DNA from: Termitomyces sp. T153
Lineage: Eukaryota > Basidiomycota > Agaricomycetes > Agaricales > Lyophyllaceae
Direction: 5' to 3'
Length of the DNA stretch: 64,000 nt
NCBI GenBank assembly: GCA_018296165.2
Contig: JACKQL020000085.1
Coordinates: forward strand, 62,001 to 126,000
Below, one piece after another: positions 1-9,967 of this stretch; position 1 is the stretch's first letter; the number at the start of each line of letters is the position of its first letter. The notes under the pieces are model-generated. The model had not been told where the DNA came from, did not search any database, and worked only from the letters and a program-made list of their open reading frames with translations. A program made the translations under genes and the position numbers.

Positions 1-875
1 GAAACCATCAGTAAGCCCGATTCTGATAATCTTCTCCATCGAGCAGGCTCAAAATCATCCTCGACGTATGACCGTATGTCTGTCATTCTCTCTGATATGG
101 CACGCTTTGTCTTGTGCCATCGCTTTGGAGGTACATATCTTGACGCTGATACGATATTCTTACGTGACTGGGAGGAGTTGTGGGGCTGGAAAGGCGCTTT
201 TGCATACAGGTGGTCTCGCTTGCCAAGATATAACACTGCAGTCCTCCACATGAACAAACATTCGGCATTGGGCACATTCCTCTTCCGAACAGCTCTCAAA
301 AATGATTTAGATTTCCATCCAATGACTATTTCACGATATACGCAAGATGCTCATCTTGAAGAGCTCCTTCTTCGACTTCCTGACGCTTTATTTGATTCCG
401 CATGGCTTAACACCGAAAGTTTCCAACGGGATCGACCTCCACAGCCATATTTCACTGAGTGGGTTTCAAAATCAACTATCCCAAATTTTCACTGACTTTC
501 TTCAAGCTTTGCGCACTTCTTCGAAACACCTAAGGTCAACAGCGCAGCACCTCAAGCAATGGGTGTCGAAGGTTTCTTCAAGGGTGCCTACTCATATCAT
601 TTTCACAATTTCTGGTAGGAGATTCTCAACAATCCCTTTGTATTTGTCTCAGCAAGAGATCTTTTAGGTGGAAGCCATTTGACCCTCATCGAAATTGGCC
701 CGACTTGGGAGAACGATTCATAGCTGGTGAACGGCAAGCACGCAATACTAGTGATATGTTAATTGAGCCGTCTGATCGTGAAGATCTTGACTGGGCGACA
801 GTCCTGAAACGGACGTTTGAAGCATACATTCGTGGGGAGCGACCCAATATGTACGGGGAATGGCTTCAGTGGTAA
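1..875 (+). CDS. Glycosyltransferase with DXD motif, 3' part
   Basis: This is the C-terminal part of a fungal glycosyltransferase; the 5' end lies outside the window. The first exon reads through a block with RFGGTYLDADTIFLRDW, the DXD sugar-nucleotide binding motif of the Gly_transf_sug / alpha-1,4-glycosyltransferase (Gb3 synthase-like) families. Two introns can be placed by eye, one after PYFTEW (donor near 462) and one after SYHFHNFW (donor near 614). The final exon carries WKPFDP and ends in YGEWLQW with TAA at 873-875. Such enzymes usually act in the Golgi on glycans or glycolipids, but the acceptor cannot be told from sequence. No membrane anchor is visible in the part present. Confidence 0.75.
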
Positions 876-1007
876 TGGGTCGCGAATGATTTCTCTGAGA
901 TGAATGACGCATTTATAACTTACAAGCATCTACATTGTGTACACGTTCTTTCCGCGTTCATTATTGTACCGGCGCAGTATAATCTCAATACAAATTTTCG
1001 AGACATC

Positions 1008-2037
1008 CTACGCTTGCTTTGCCTTGGCTTGGACGGTATTGACTGATGCTTTCAATGTGGCGATCACTTCCTCGGGATTCGCAGCGTTGAAGATAGCAGT
1101 TCCTGCAACAATCACGTTACTTCCTAGAGATCGCATTTTAGTCTTGTATGTCATGAAGGGATACCAACACACCTGCTTCCGCGCACACGTCGATCGTTTT
1201 GGGTCCGACTCCACCATCGACTTCAATGTCTTTGTCTGGAAAGCGTGCGCGAAGCTCTGCTACTTTTGGCACACATCTTTCAATAAACTTCTGTCCACCA
1301 CGACCTGTTCAAGTTTTATTTTACCTCTTCAAAAATAAACAATCGGTTACCTGGGTACACCGTCATAACGAGCAGCATGTCGGCTGCCTCCCCGATCGCA
1401 TCCGTGATCGCAGTGGATGGGGTGTCGGGAGAGATAGCCACGCCTGCCTTCATTTTTCTCTCATGAATAGTATTAATCAAAGACACAGCATCGTCTGCGC
1501 ATTCGTCAACACTGGTTACAAATTGCGTCGGCACAATCATTACCGGTGGCCTCTATGTGAAAGCAGTATAGCGCGCCGCCTGCGTCAGCAATATCATTGA
1601 CCCACTTGAACCAGCGGTAATGAGCATCAATCGATTCGACTAACTTGAGAACGCGTTACTTTTTCAGGTTGGGCAACCATCATGTGACAGTCCATGAATA
1701 TTCCTGGCACACTTTTGGAGACACATGAGAGGATCGGTGCGCCTGGCAGAAGTGAAGATTACGAAAAGTCATATGTCATGTGGGTGGTCGTTACCCATAG
1801 TGATGTTAGGGACGAAATGTCTGCCATCCGAGTAAGTGTTTGAAGATCGATGTAAGATGCAATACAGCTACCCATCCATCACATCTACGAGGCTCAGCAG
1901 TACACAGGGAAAGTAGGACAGAGTAACTGACCCATATGAAGCCATTCAGCGCCACCTTTGATCATACGCTTGCATTCCGCAGTCAAGTTACCAAAGTCTG
2001 AGGCCAGAACAGAGGGTGAGATGATGGCTCGAGGCAT
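1008..2037 (-). CDS. RPE1: Ribulose-phosphate 3-epimerase
   Basis: Pentose phosphate pathway enzyme that interconverts D-ribulose 5-phosphate and D-xylulose 5-phosphate in the cytosol. The start at 2037 gives MPRAIISPSVLASDFGNL, the standard N-terminus of the family. Later exons carry the segment with FVTSVDEC, MTVYPG, the phosphate/active-site stretch EVDGGVGPKTID, and the C-terminal SNVIVAGTAIFNA block. The active-site Asp in VDGGVG is present. At least four short introns separate the exons; the one between AEAG and SNVIV is clear (gtgtgt...tctctag). The stop is at 1008. Length and TIM-barrel motif order fit a complete gene. It lies tail-to-tail with the upstream glycosyltransferase, 132 bp away. 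Confidence 0.9.
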
Positions 2038-2187
2038 AATATTCAACACGTGGCAGTGCCGTGGTCCGAAATATTTGAGGCTGTGTCCACAAATGACGGA
2101 ATCCATACAGACTTTCTCCATAAAATTGGCCTGTTGCCCACACTCCGCTCCTTACTTTCCTTTCGAATTCTTCTCATCCCTTGAAGT

Positions 2188-2853
2188 ATGTTCGCCAAAA
2201 CCAGCGTCCTTTATTGTTTGGCCGCTTTTTTCGTCATCGTCTCCGCTGCCCCTGAGCCTCAAAGTATGCCACCAAAGCAAACGCAATTCACTGTACACTG
2301 ACCCAATCTAGTTGGCAGTGTCATCGACTCGTTAACATCTGTTGCAGCATCAGCGATTACGGGCGGAGGTAGGTTGAGATGCTCATCCTCACTGCGTACA
2401 ACTCAAGCGATGTGTGCAGGCGCTTCTATACTTAGCGACGTTACTTCGTTTGGAGGTGGTATCGCAAGCGATGTTACCAGTATTGCTCCAGGCGTTTTTG
2501 AAACTATCACCTGTGTGTACTTTCTTGTTTTTAGTGCATCGCACTCTGCTCAGAAATCTATTGCAGCTGTTGGCGGAAAAGCCGTCACAGTCGTGACCAG
2601 TGTGGGCGGTGAAGCCATTACACTTGCAACGTCTGCCGCCGGTGTCGTTACATCTTTCGCAGGATCCCAGTTCACCGTTGCAACCCAAGCAGCAGCCTCC
2701 GTGGCCTCTCAAGCCACTCAGACTAATGCCGCTCAAGCCACTCAGACTAATGTCGCTGTCAGCACCTACTCTTTCGGGCTCACTTCTGCGCATGCAGTGG
2801 GCCTCATGACGGTTGTGGGTAGTGCCCTTGTTGGTGCCATGATCATTCTCTAG
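2188..2853 (+). CDS. Small secreted, probably surface-anchored Ala/Thr/Ser-rich protein
   Basis: The ATG at 2188 gives a hydrophobic signal peptide (MFAKTSVLYCLAAFFVIVSA) followed by AAPEPQ. Introns are inferred near 2252-2309 and 2370-2419, and one may lie near 2515-2558, where the frame also reads through. The mature protein is low-complexity, with repeated VTSVGG/VTSFAGS blocks. A 24-bp unit is tandemly repeated at 2709-2756 and encodes two near-identical ATQTN blocks. The last ~20 residues are hydrophobic (VGLMTVVGSALVGAMIIL) and end at the stop, which resembles a GPI-attachment signal. No catalytic domain is seen. This is inferred to be a cell-surface or secreted protein of unknown role. 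Its 3' end is part of a block duplicated at 5400. Confidence 0.6.
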
Positions 2854-3435
2854 CGAATTTAAGCGTAAATTCGCTACTATTTCAGCCTGGATGATATCAA
2901 TGTCCATAATCTGACCTAACTCATGTAACGGACTTCAACTGGTCGTGCAGCCATCATACAGAGCACAACTTTGACCTGTTCCGCAACCACCAGAAATGTC
3001 ATACCCCTTTATATACAACTTGCGAACAGAACATGTTCCTTTGCTCTGGTTAGCCCTTTCTCAAATATCCATTCACAATGAAGATCCTTGTTTTGCTGTT
3101 GACGGAATTACTATCAACTCACGTTTCTGCAATGGGATGAGATGAAAATGGTGCAGTGAGGACTCTTCCACTGAATTTGGATAGGTACTCTTCTTGAGAT
3201 GATTGCACAGTACAAGCAGGTTAAGCTTGAAGCAGATGAAGGTGGGTTTGCGAGTGGTCTGATGGGCTTAACTTTCCTTGTACAACGGGGCGGACAAAAA
3301 ATGAACTTGTAGCGGGAGGCCCAAAACAAAAAATTTGAAAATAAAATCATGAGCGCAAGGCTGCAATGTTGAGTGCTGATTTCTCCCAATTGCGACGGCA
3401 GTCGAGAAGAAGATATCTTGCTTATGAGCTTATAG
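2785..3435 (+). repeat. Duplicated block, copy 1
   Basis: This stretch is clearly similar to about 5400-6110. The shared order is the 3' end of the small secreted gene (CTGCGCATGC ... GGTGCCATGATCA), an intergenic piece with GGATGATAT and AATCTGACCTAAC, the sequence TACAACTTGCGAACAGAAC, and then the start of a second secreted-protein gene (ATGAA[G/A]ATCCT). Small insertions and deletions and many substitutions separate the copies, so the duplication is not very recent. The limits are estimated by eye. Confidence 0.7.
3078..3435 (+). pseudogene. Broken copy of the secreted-protein gene at 5714
   Basis: The ATG at 3078 opens a signal peptide almost identical to that of the gene at 5714 (MKILVLLLT.LLSTHVSAM). 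The reading frame stops immediately at TGA 3136-3138, because about two dozen bases present in the other copy (between the signal peptide and the GNGAP region) are missing. Farther on, the equivalent of the second exon (GAGATGATTGCACAGTAC...) is recognisable near 3197-3240. The downstream exon also contains extra stops. The Ser/Thr-rich C-terminal region of the other copy has no counterpart here. It reads as a truncated, inactivated duplicate. Confidence 0.65.
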
Positions 3436-3482
3436 GGATACGTCTGGGAAGAAAAATTGTTACACGTAAAATTTTGTAATTT

Positions 3483-4720
3483 TCACTCATCGTCATCGTC
3501 GTCGTAATCCACTAAACCAAGTGTAACCTTCCCACTTTCTTGATCAAAAGGATCCTTTTCCTTCGCTGCTGCTTCGTTTGCTTTCTTGTTTCTCTTTTCC
3601 TCCGCTTTTCTTTCCTCTTCAGCTTTTTTCGCGAGATATGCGGCGCTCCCTACTATCTTCTCCGGATTTTTACACAGCTTGAGTCTTCGGTCAACTTCAC
3701 GAACTGCCTCGATATCTGGGGGGCATCCGACGGAAGTTATGAGAGATTTCAGGAGATCTATCTGGTATTGGAGTGTATCGACTGAAAGTGCTGGTGTGGA
3801 CGGATCGGTTCGAAGTTTCGAGTTCGACCATTGATTGGCAAGTTCAGGAGCAACAAGGGCAAACGCAGCGAGGGCAATTTGTGAGGGTGTGTAGATGAGC
3901 TCTGCATCAGTTAGTCGAGAGGCGCGAACGTGCGTCAATGCAGATTCATAAAGGGATCTAGAATCTACAGGAGAGTCTAGGTAGTTCTGGCGTGAAGTGA
4001 GTATGTATATGGGGGGAGAAAAGGTACCATACCTGTATGTCAAGGATAATTCCCCACAAGGCTTGATGTGAATGCCACACTGCAAATTCAAATCCTAGGC
4101 TCTGAGCAACCAGAAATTCGAGGTCAAGCACATCTGATGGCGCAGTTTTGGGTATATGAGTTGTGTATGTCTCCAGCGATATTGGATTATTCGTTGTTTT
4201 GGTAGCAAGGAATAAAGTTGTCAACCTGCGAAGGGATGATTACTGTTCCAGCTCGCAGATTTTGTCATGATAAACGCACATAACATTTTTGGGATGCCAG
4301 TCCATGACAGTATTCTTCAAGTAGAATCTTTTTAAGTAGCTAATAGCGGTTGCCTCAACTTCCTCTGGGAATCTGAAGTGTCCGCAGAGCTGAGTTATTT
4401 TAGTGATATACAACTTCACCAGGAGCAGCTCTTCATCCGCCGTAAGGAAAGACACTACTGCGGACGAGCCTGGCTAAAAATTATCACATAATTCGAACTG
4501 GCTTGATAGTGCCAGCAAGTTATACCTTCTCACTCTCATATGTATGGCGGATTGCATCGACAGCTGCCGCGTTCAAAGAAAAGCGAAGATGGGTGAGGTG
4601 CTCGGGCGAGAATCTCCAATTTCTGAACTGGGTACTCAATTCGTAAAGCGGTCGTTTCTGTGTCGGATAATTAGATGGCTCAGGTTGGTCGTTGGACATC
4701 GTGGGGAAGACAGGTGTCAC
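3483..4720 (-). CDS. CCL1: Cyclin H, subunit of CDK-activating kinase/TFIIH
   Basis: Cyclin partner of the CDK7-type kinase (Kin28 in yeast, Mcs6 in fission yeast), acting in CDK activation and in TFIIH phosphorylation of RNA polymerase II. The N-terminal exon has QFRNWRFSPEHL, typical of cyclin H. The next exon is the cyclin box, with FLTADEELLLVKLY, LCGHFRFPEEVEATAISYLKRFYLKN and MDWHPKNVM. A second cyclin fold follows (VAQSLGFEFAVWHSHQALWG, TPSQIALAAFAL). The C-terminus is a charged KAEEERKAEEKRNKK helix and an acidic DYDDDDDE tail. A start at 4720 or at the in-frame ATG at 4699 (MSNDQPE) is possible; I prefer 4699 by family pattern but give the outer limit. The gene sits between the two copies of a duplicated block. 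Confidence 0.88.
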
Positions 4721-4826
4721 AGGTGTGACATTGATGGCGTAATACTAAAAAAAATGCTGCATTAGGATACCCTCCAGCTTCCCTTCAACATCTTCTTCCT
4801 CCATCAAGAAGGGTAAAAACAAGACA

Positions 4827-5195
4827 ATGAAACGCAAACGAGACGAACCAACTATAGATCGCCGCAAATCCAATCCCAAGATTCTCATTGATACCTCTAT
4901 CAACGTCGCAAAACCAAAAGGCCAAAAATTGAAGGTTGGCTTATACACAAGGAAGAGGCGCTCGGTATACATGATGAGGGAGGTGGTAAGCACGACATTC
5001 ATTATTTCTCGCCTTTCACGTCTGGATTCAGACACTCCATTGTGCCCCTTCGAATGTGATTGTTGTGAGTTCCCATCTTCTTCAACATTTCTACTCAGCC
5101 TGATTAAGTTGGGCGCTAGGTTTACGAATCTGTATTCTGCCTTGATACCTTCTTATGATCAACCTTATCTTAGTGTGTACGGCAAACAACTCTGA
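4827..5195 (+). CDS. Unrecognised small basic protein
   Basis: An open frame begins MKRKRDEPTIDRRK and is rich in Lys/Arg for the first 55 codons. Good intron-like borders (gtaagc...ttcag near 4985-5029, then gtgagt...gctag near 5065-5120) suggest it may be spliced rather than read straight through. Depending on splicing the product is about 75-120 residues. I recognise no domain. The opposite strand is also open over 4745-5035, so the coding strand is uncertain. It lies head-to-head with cyclin H and just before the second copy of the duplicated block, and could be the 5' remnant of a gene cut off by that duplication. Confidence 0.3.
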   Translation: MKRKRDEPTIDRRKSNPKILIDTSINVAKPKGQKLKVGLYTRKRRSVYMMREVVSTTFIISRLSRLDSDTPLCPFECDCCEFPSSSTFLLSLIKLGARFTNLYSALIPSYDQPYLSVYGKQL

Positions 5196-5399
5196 TGATG
5201 CTGTCAGTCCTTTCTCCCGCACTCGCCCCCAATTGGGCCCATATTGATCTGCCCAAAACTCTTATTCCTACTTCTTGAGCTACATTTTTGCCCCAGGGTC
5301 ACCAACTTCGGCCCATTCGAAGCCTTCCTGATAGCCTGCATGGCTGCATGGCGATTGTCAGGGAAGGTCAAAATGCAGCCAACAACAACATTTCCTGTC

Positions 5400-6110
5400 T
5401 TCTGCGCATGCCGTGTGCTTCATGACGGTTGTGGGTACATAGTGCCCTCGTTGGTGCCATGATCACTCTATAGCGTGAATTCGCTATTATTCTAGCTTGG
5501 ATGATATATTAATGTTCGTAATCTGACCTAACCTATAAAACCGGACTTCAACCGGTTAGTTTGCGGAACTGTGCGACCATCAGAATTGAAAACACCTACA
5601 GAACACAGCGTTTGACCGCAACCATCATATGTCATGCCTTTTATATACAACTTGCGAACAGAACATGTTCCTTTGCTCTGGCTAGCCCTTTCCCCCTCAA
5701 ATATCCATTCACAATGAAAATCCTGGTTTTGCTGTTGACGGCATTACTATCAACTCACGTTTCTGCAATGCCGATATCGCAATATAATATGAGACGAGAT
5801 GGAAATGGTGCACCTTTCTCAGAAATTCTGTGAGGACCTGTCCGCTGAATTTGGATAGGTACTCTTCTCGAGATGATTGCACAGTACAAGCAGGCCAAGC
5901 TCAAAGTAGATGAAGGTGGTTTTGCAAATGGTCTAACAGGAATTTCAAGTTAACTTTCTTTGTACAGCGGAGCGGACCAAAGATGAATTTTTAGTGGAGG
6001 TCCAAAACAAGAAACTTGAAAGTAGGATCGTTAGCACAAGGTTGCAATGTCTAGTGCTGACTTTTCTCAATTGCAACGACAGTCGAGAAGGATATTGGCT
6101 TCACAAATGA
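5400..6110 (+). repeat. Duplicated block, copy 2
   Basis: Counterpart of 2785-3435. It opens with a relic of the 3' end of the small secreted gene: CTTCATGACGGTTGTGGGTA, then a frame-breaking insertion, then CTCGTTGGTGCCATGATCAC, with TAG near 5470. No intact gene precedes this relic, so only the tail of that gene was copied. It continues into the complete 5' region and first exons of the gene at 5714. Extent judged by eye. Confidence 0.7.
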
Positions 6111-6732
6111 TTCGATAAAAGCCATTCCAGCCGCCACGAGGACGGTATCTAGTCTCGTGGCTGAAACCTACACCATCCTCACAGCAACAGGGTCAGCTAT
6201 CGTTTTCGCGAATCAAGGAAGGACCAGGACTGTCCCCTTGAACTTACCTTCTACTGGGATACCTTCATTATCAGCCCTTACAAGTAATTCTAACGCATCG
6301 ACAGTCTCTTCACCGGAGTCTACAAGCTTTGCAGTGCCATCTTTTCCATCCGCTTCTGTGAGCCCTGTCGTATCAACACCCGTTTCTTCATCATCTGCAT
6401 GCTGCACAACCCTATCTCTAGCATTGACGAGCTCTGTACTATCAACAACCTCGTCACTGTTACTCACGACGTCTTTGGCTCAATCGAAAACCATCATGAC
6501 CCAAATCAGACCGGCGAGCGAGCTAGCGTCGCAGAAAAGCACTGCAGCTGTCGCATTGAGCTTGACAGCGACCCCGACATTAACTACGGAACAGACAAAC
6601 AATCCGTCTAGCGGTGTTCCTGTGACTGTCCTCACAGTTACAGGGCCGGCGATTGTTCTTGCCTCTCATGGATTGACCAGTACCGTGATCGTGGACATTG
6701 CTGTATCAGCCTTTCCCACCGGGTCTGGTTGA
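5714..6732 (+). CDS. Secreted Ser/Thr-rich protein with internal repeat
   Basis: The ATG at 5714 gives a signal peptide (MKILVLLLTALLSTHVSAMP), then QYNMRRDGNGAPFSEI. Exon 2 probably starts near 5859 (LLEMIAQYKQAKLKVDE). A further exon near 5968 reads ERTKDEFLVEVQNKKLE. A long open frame from about 6121 to the TGA at 6730-6732 encodes a Ser/Thr/Ala-rich region of ~200 residues. That region contains two copies of a motif, TILTATGSAIVFA..G near its start and TVLTVTGPAIVLA..G near its end, each followed by a short TRTV/TSTV element. I could not find a single splice model that joins all parts in frame, so the gene may be partly decayed. The Ser/Thr-rich composition suggests heavy O-mannosylation. 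Function unknown. Confidence 0.45.
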
Positions 6733-6950
6733 AACGATATTCATATCATAAGACTTCCGTCATCACAACAAGAGTTCTGGTCACACATATACTGCTCATT
6801 TAGATTGCTGTGTCAAATACTTGGCAAAAATACGTGGTGCTCAGATTGATGAAGCAAGTCTGGGTTAGAGGTTACAATTGTTCCGAATAACTTAAATGAA
6901 TAGATACATTGTGCGACAGGTATGCCGAGATTACAAAAGAGACGGAGGAA

Positions 6951-7931
6951 CTAGTTGACCTCAAGGATGACTTCTTCCGCTCGGAGAAGAAGACGCTTTA
7001 CGTTCTGTTCAGTTACACGATAGACTTGATGCAGGGCTCTACAGCAAATGTAAGTCACCGCGCTGTGCGAAAAAAGGAGAATGCAAACTTCGCAGCTCCC
7101 GCTAGTATGAGAGCGACAATAACCAAAGCTACAATGTCGCGAGACTGGTCTTGCCTGTTGCGACCGCTTCTCCTACGCGCCAAGAATTGCAGAGGCCCGA
7201 TGAAAGGCGCCGACAGGAGCATATAAACTAAAGATCCCGCTCCAACCATCGGCAAACCCAAAACAAAGCGCCGAACAAAATTCATCAGCAAGCCCCGTGG
7301 TTTGGCCGGTGGAGGGACGCCACCTGGGCTAGATCGAGCTCGCTTGGGTCTATCGTCAAAAAGCCCGCCAAGGTCCTGGTCTTGTAGTATTCGCAGTGCA
7401 GCCGATATGAGGTCCTGCATGAGACCGAACGGGGAAACGTAAAGAAAAGAGGAGGAGAAAAAGTAAGTCGTAGTCGAGGGCTCTTCAAACCACGACATGA
7501 AGAACGTAGTGATGAAAGATGCGAGGATGACAATGACTGTAAATATGATAGCGGATAAGGTCCCAACAATGACTTGGTAAAAAAAAAAGGTTGGAAAAGC
7601 AGACACGAGACATTTAGACACTTACTTGGATTGGTTGCAATCCCAACAGCGTTGGTACGAGCGAAGCGATAATGATAGTGACATTGTGGGCAAGCAAAGA
7701 AGGCACTCTTCGATGCTGAGATGTTCCTCCACCTATGAAGACACTTGATATGGACATACTGGGAAGGTGTACATTCAGACCTAGTAAGGAACAGCAAACC
7801 TATGTGCCTACGCTGATCGAGCCTTTGCAAAGACAGGGTCGAATGAGACGGCCAAGAGTAGACTCTGCAGCCAGGCCATCGAGACAGATACGACATTGCT
7901 TCTCGTCTTGGGAGGTATCCTCGTCCGGCAT
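6951..7931 (-). CDS. Membrane RING-CH (MARCH-type) E3 ubiquitin ligase
   Basis: From the start at 7931 (MPDEDTSQDEKQ) a RING-CH domain follows at residues ~13-75: CRICL, then CLC, seven residues, HIKC, and later CPQC. This is the C4HC3 order of the RINGv family. The split between KGSIS and YVHIKC is a clean intron. After it come a hydrophobic segment (VIVGTLSAIIFTVIVILASFITTFF), a loop with PKRARSSPGG, and further hydrophobic stretches (MVGAGSLVYMLLSAPFIG). Near the 3' end an intron ending TTTTTTCGCACAG restores an open frame, ending RLLLRAEEVILEVN with TAG at 6951. It is likely an ER or vacuolar membrane ligase taking part in membrane-protein quality control. The substrate is unknown. Confidence 0.8.
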
Positions 7932-8053
7932 GCCGATAGTCAAGACTAAAGAGCGCTTGACACATCATTTTGACTCGGACACGCATCTTCCGGCGTCTAT
8001 CATATTTCCCGGTACTTTCAGCCTTCTTTCATTTCAGCCTCCACTCCAAACGA

Positions 8054-9586
8054 ATGACGGACGATGATGCGTCAAAAAAGGGTCACCTAAGAATTGTTGG
8101 CGCCTTTGCAGGTATAGGCAGTGGTCAGTTAACTTAAGCTTCCTGAAATTCGTCTATCGCTCAGATCTCAACAAGGGCTGACCAAAGTAAACTCCTGCGC
8201 AATCCCAAGTCCAATCCCATCTGAACTCTTTCCTTTCCCTTTCAGGTCGCAGTTGGACATGGGTAAGAATTAGGTTCTAGTAACATGGTGAGCGCAGAAT
8301 GTGCATCTAGTCCCTGGATCCAGTAATTGAGCCTTAGTGGCTAGTATCTTCCTTTCTCTGAAGTTCTTGGCCGGAAAAAACAAGGTTCGATACTATCAAA
8401 ACACGCATGCAGTGTTCTCCCTCGGGAACTTATGGCGGAGCTCTCGACGTCTTTTCTAAAATAATCCGGAACGAGGTATGAGCCGACTTGTCGTAGCGTT
8501 CTTGTTGATTTCTATACAACTAAACTAAGGGTCCACTTGCTCTCTACAAAGGAGCCACTCCACCTGCTGTTGGTTGGGCTGCAATCGATTCTCTTCTGCT
8601 TGGTTCATTACACAATTATCGACTCTTCCTCGTCAGGCACGGAATGACGGAGACTACACCAACTCTCGGAGTTCCCCGTCTCACTTTGATTGGGCACGGC
8701 ATCGCTGGCCTTTTTGCTGGGTGGACTAGGTAGACAATGATGAATTTTTAGCACCGATTGCTTTTGACATCATCTAGTACCTTAATCGCTACGCCGGTCG
8801 AGCTTCTGAAAGGTTCTCTATCTATTCGACCGATCGTTTGCTGAAAATACTCAACCCACTCGATTGTCTGTAGTCAAGCTCCAGTTACAGTCTCAAAGGT
8901 CGGTAGCCGAACGTCAGTTCAAGGGACCGATCGATTGTGCGCGCCAAATCATTCGCGCGCAAGGTTTACTCGGCATGTGGTCAGGGTTTACGGGTAGCCT
9001 TGCTTTTCGTAGCAACTTTTTTTGGATGTTCTTGTCTTTCGAGGTGAGTCGCGACAATCATTCTTGAGCACTATATCCAAATCCTACTCTCAAAAAATAG
9101 GCTTTCATGCGTGGCTTCTCGCGACTAGCGGGCACGCCCTACGAGGTGATTTCCCGCTAGATGGAATTCTTTTCTCCATTTAACGTGTTTATATCAAGAT
9201 AAGTACAGGCGCAGCAAACTTTATTTCTGGCGGCTTGGGTGCTTTTGCTTTCTGGGGTATGGCCATTCCCGCTGACAACATCAAAAAGTAATCTTCCGTT
9301 GTCTAACTACTCACCGCCTGTTGAATTTCCTGATTGCCGCAGTCGGATGATGTCCCACCCTGTTCCCCATCCACATTCGCATTCGTCGACGGTCGCCGGT
9401 GGGCCATCGTTCATTTTGACGGCTCGCCATATCTACTCCTCCCATGGTATCACCGGGTTTTTCCGTGGCCTCGGGCCCTGCTTGTTACGTGCATTTCCTG
9501 TCAATGCCTGTGCGTTCTTTGTATACGAAGGAACTATGAGAGTTTTAGGTGCCGAAAAGGTACTTCCCTCCGTTGTTCACTACTAG
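8054..9586 (+). CDS. Mitochondrial carrier family (SLC25) transporter
   Basis: Inner-membrane solute carrier with the usual three ~100-residue repeats, spread over many short exons. The start at 8054 gives MTDDDASKKGHLRIVGAFAG. Repeat 1 has the FDTIKTRMQ signature with an upstream VGH and GTYGGALDVFSKIIRNEG. Repeat 2 has TPVELLKVKLQLQ, then QGLLGMWSGFTGSLAFRSNFFWMFLSFE. Repeat 3 has IPADNIKxRMM and GITGFFRGLGPCLLRAFPVNACAFFVYE. The second and third signatures (PxE, PxD) are intact. The sequence resembles the carnitine/acylcarnitine-YMC-amino acid branch, but the substrate cannot be fixed by reading. The stop is at 9584-9586. It is divergent from the RING-CH gene, with a 122-bp gap. Confidence 0.85.
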
Positions 9587-9967
9587 AGTCTTGTTAAAAT
9601 GTTCGCCACTCTAGACTCGCCACTAGTGATACCACAATAGATTAAATCAAGCAACATAAACTCATACATATCACTATAAGTACTAATTATGGTCATACTT
9701 CCAAGTTACCACTCGCTTTCAAAATCCTATTTTGGAAGGTCACATACTAAATGGGTATTGCGTCTCGAAGACGTGATTATTACGTATACATTAGAGAAAT
9801 TCTACATGGGAATGGACTCCTCTAGCCAATATTCATAATTACAGGGACGCTATCCTATGATCGCTCCGAATGGTCCGTTACATGATGGAGGACGGTTAAC
9901 AAGAAGATAGCCACACAAAAAGGAAGAAAAAACGTGGGACACAAGATGTGGTGGCTTAAACGCATGT
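9587..9967. other. Intergenic, nothing recognised
   Basis: Space between the convergent carrier and Rex4-like genes. It is AT-rich, with no open frame or structured repeat that I could support. It presumably holds the two 3' UTRs. Confidence 0.5.

Noticed and set aside
4745..5035. Minus-strand frame with a hydrophobic middle (FNFWPFGFATLI)
   Set aside because: It is antisense to a better-supported Lys/Arg-rich plus-strand frame, starts in a charged region without a signal, and has no splice context or family match.
7735..8067. Plus-strand 110-codon frame over the RING-CH gene 5' end
   Set aside because: It is antisense to exons encoding the conserved C4HC3 cysteines and its own sequence shows no domain.
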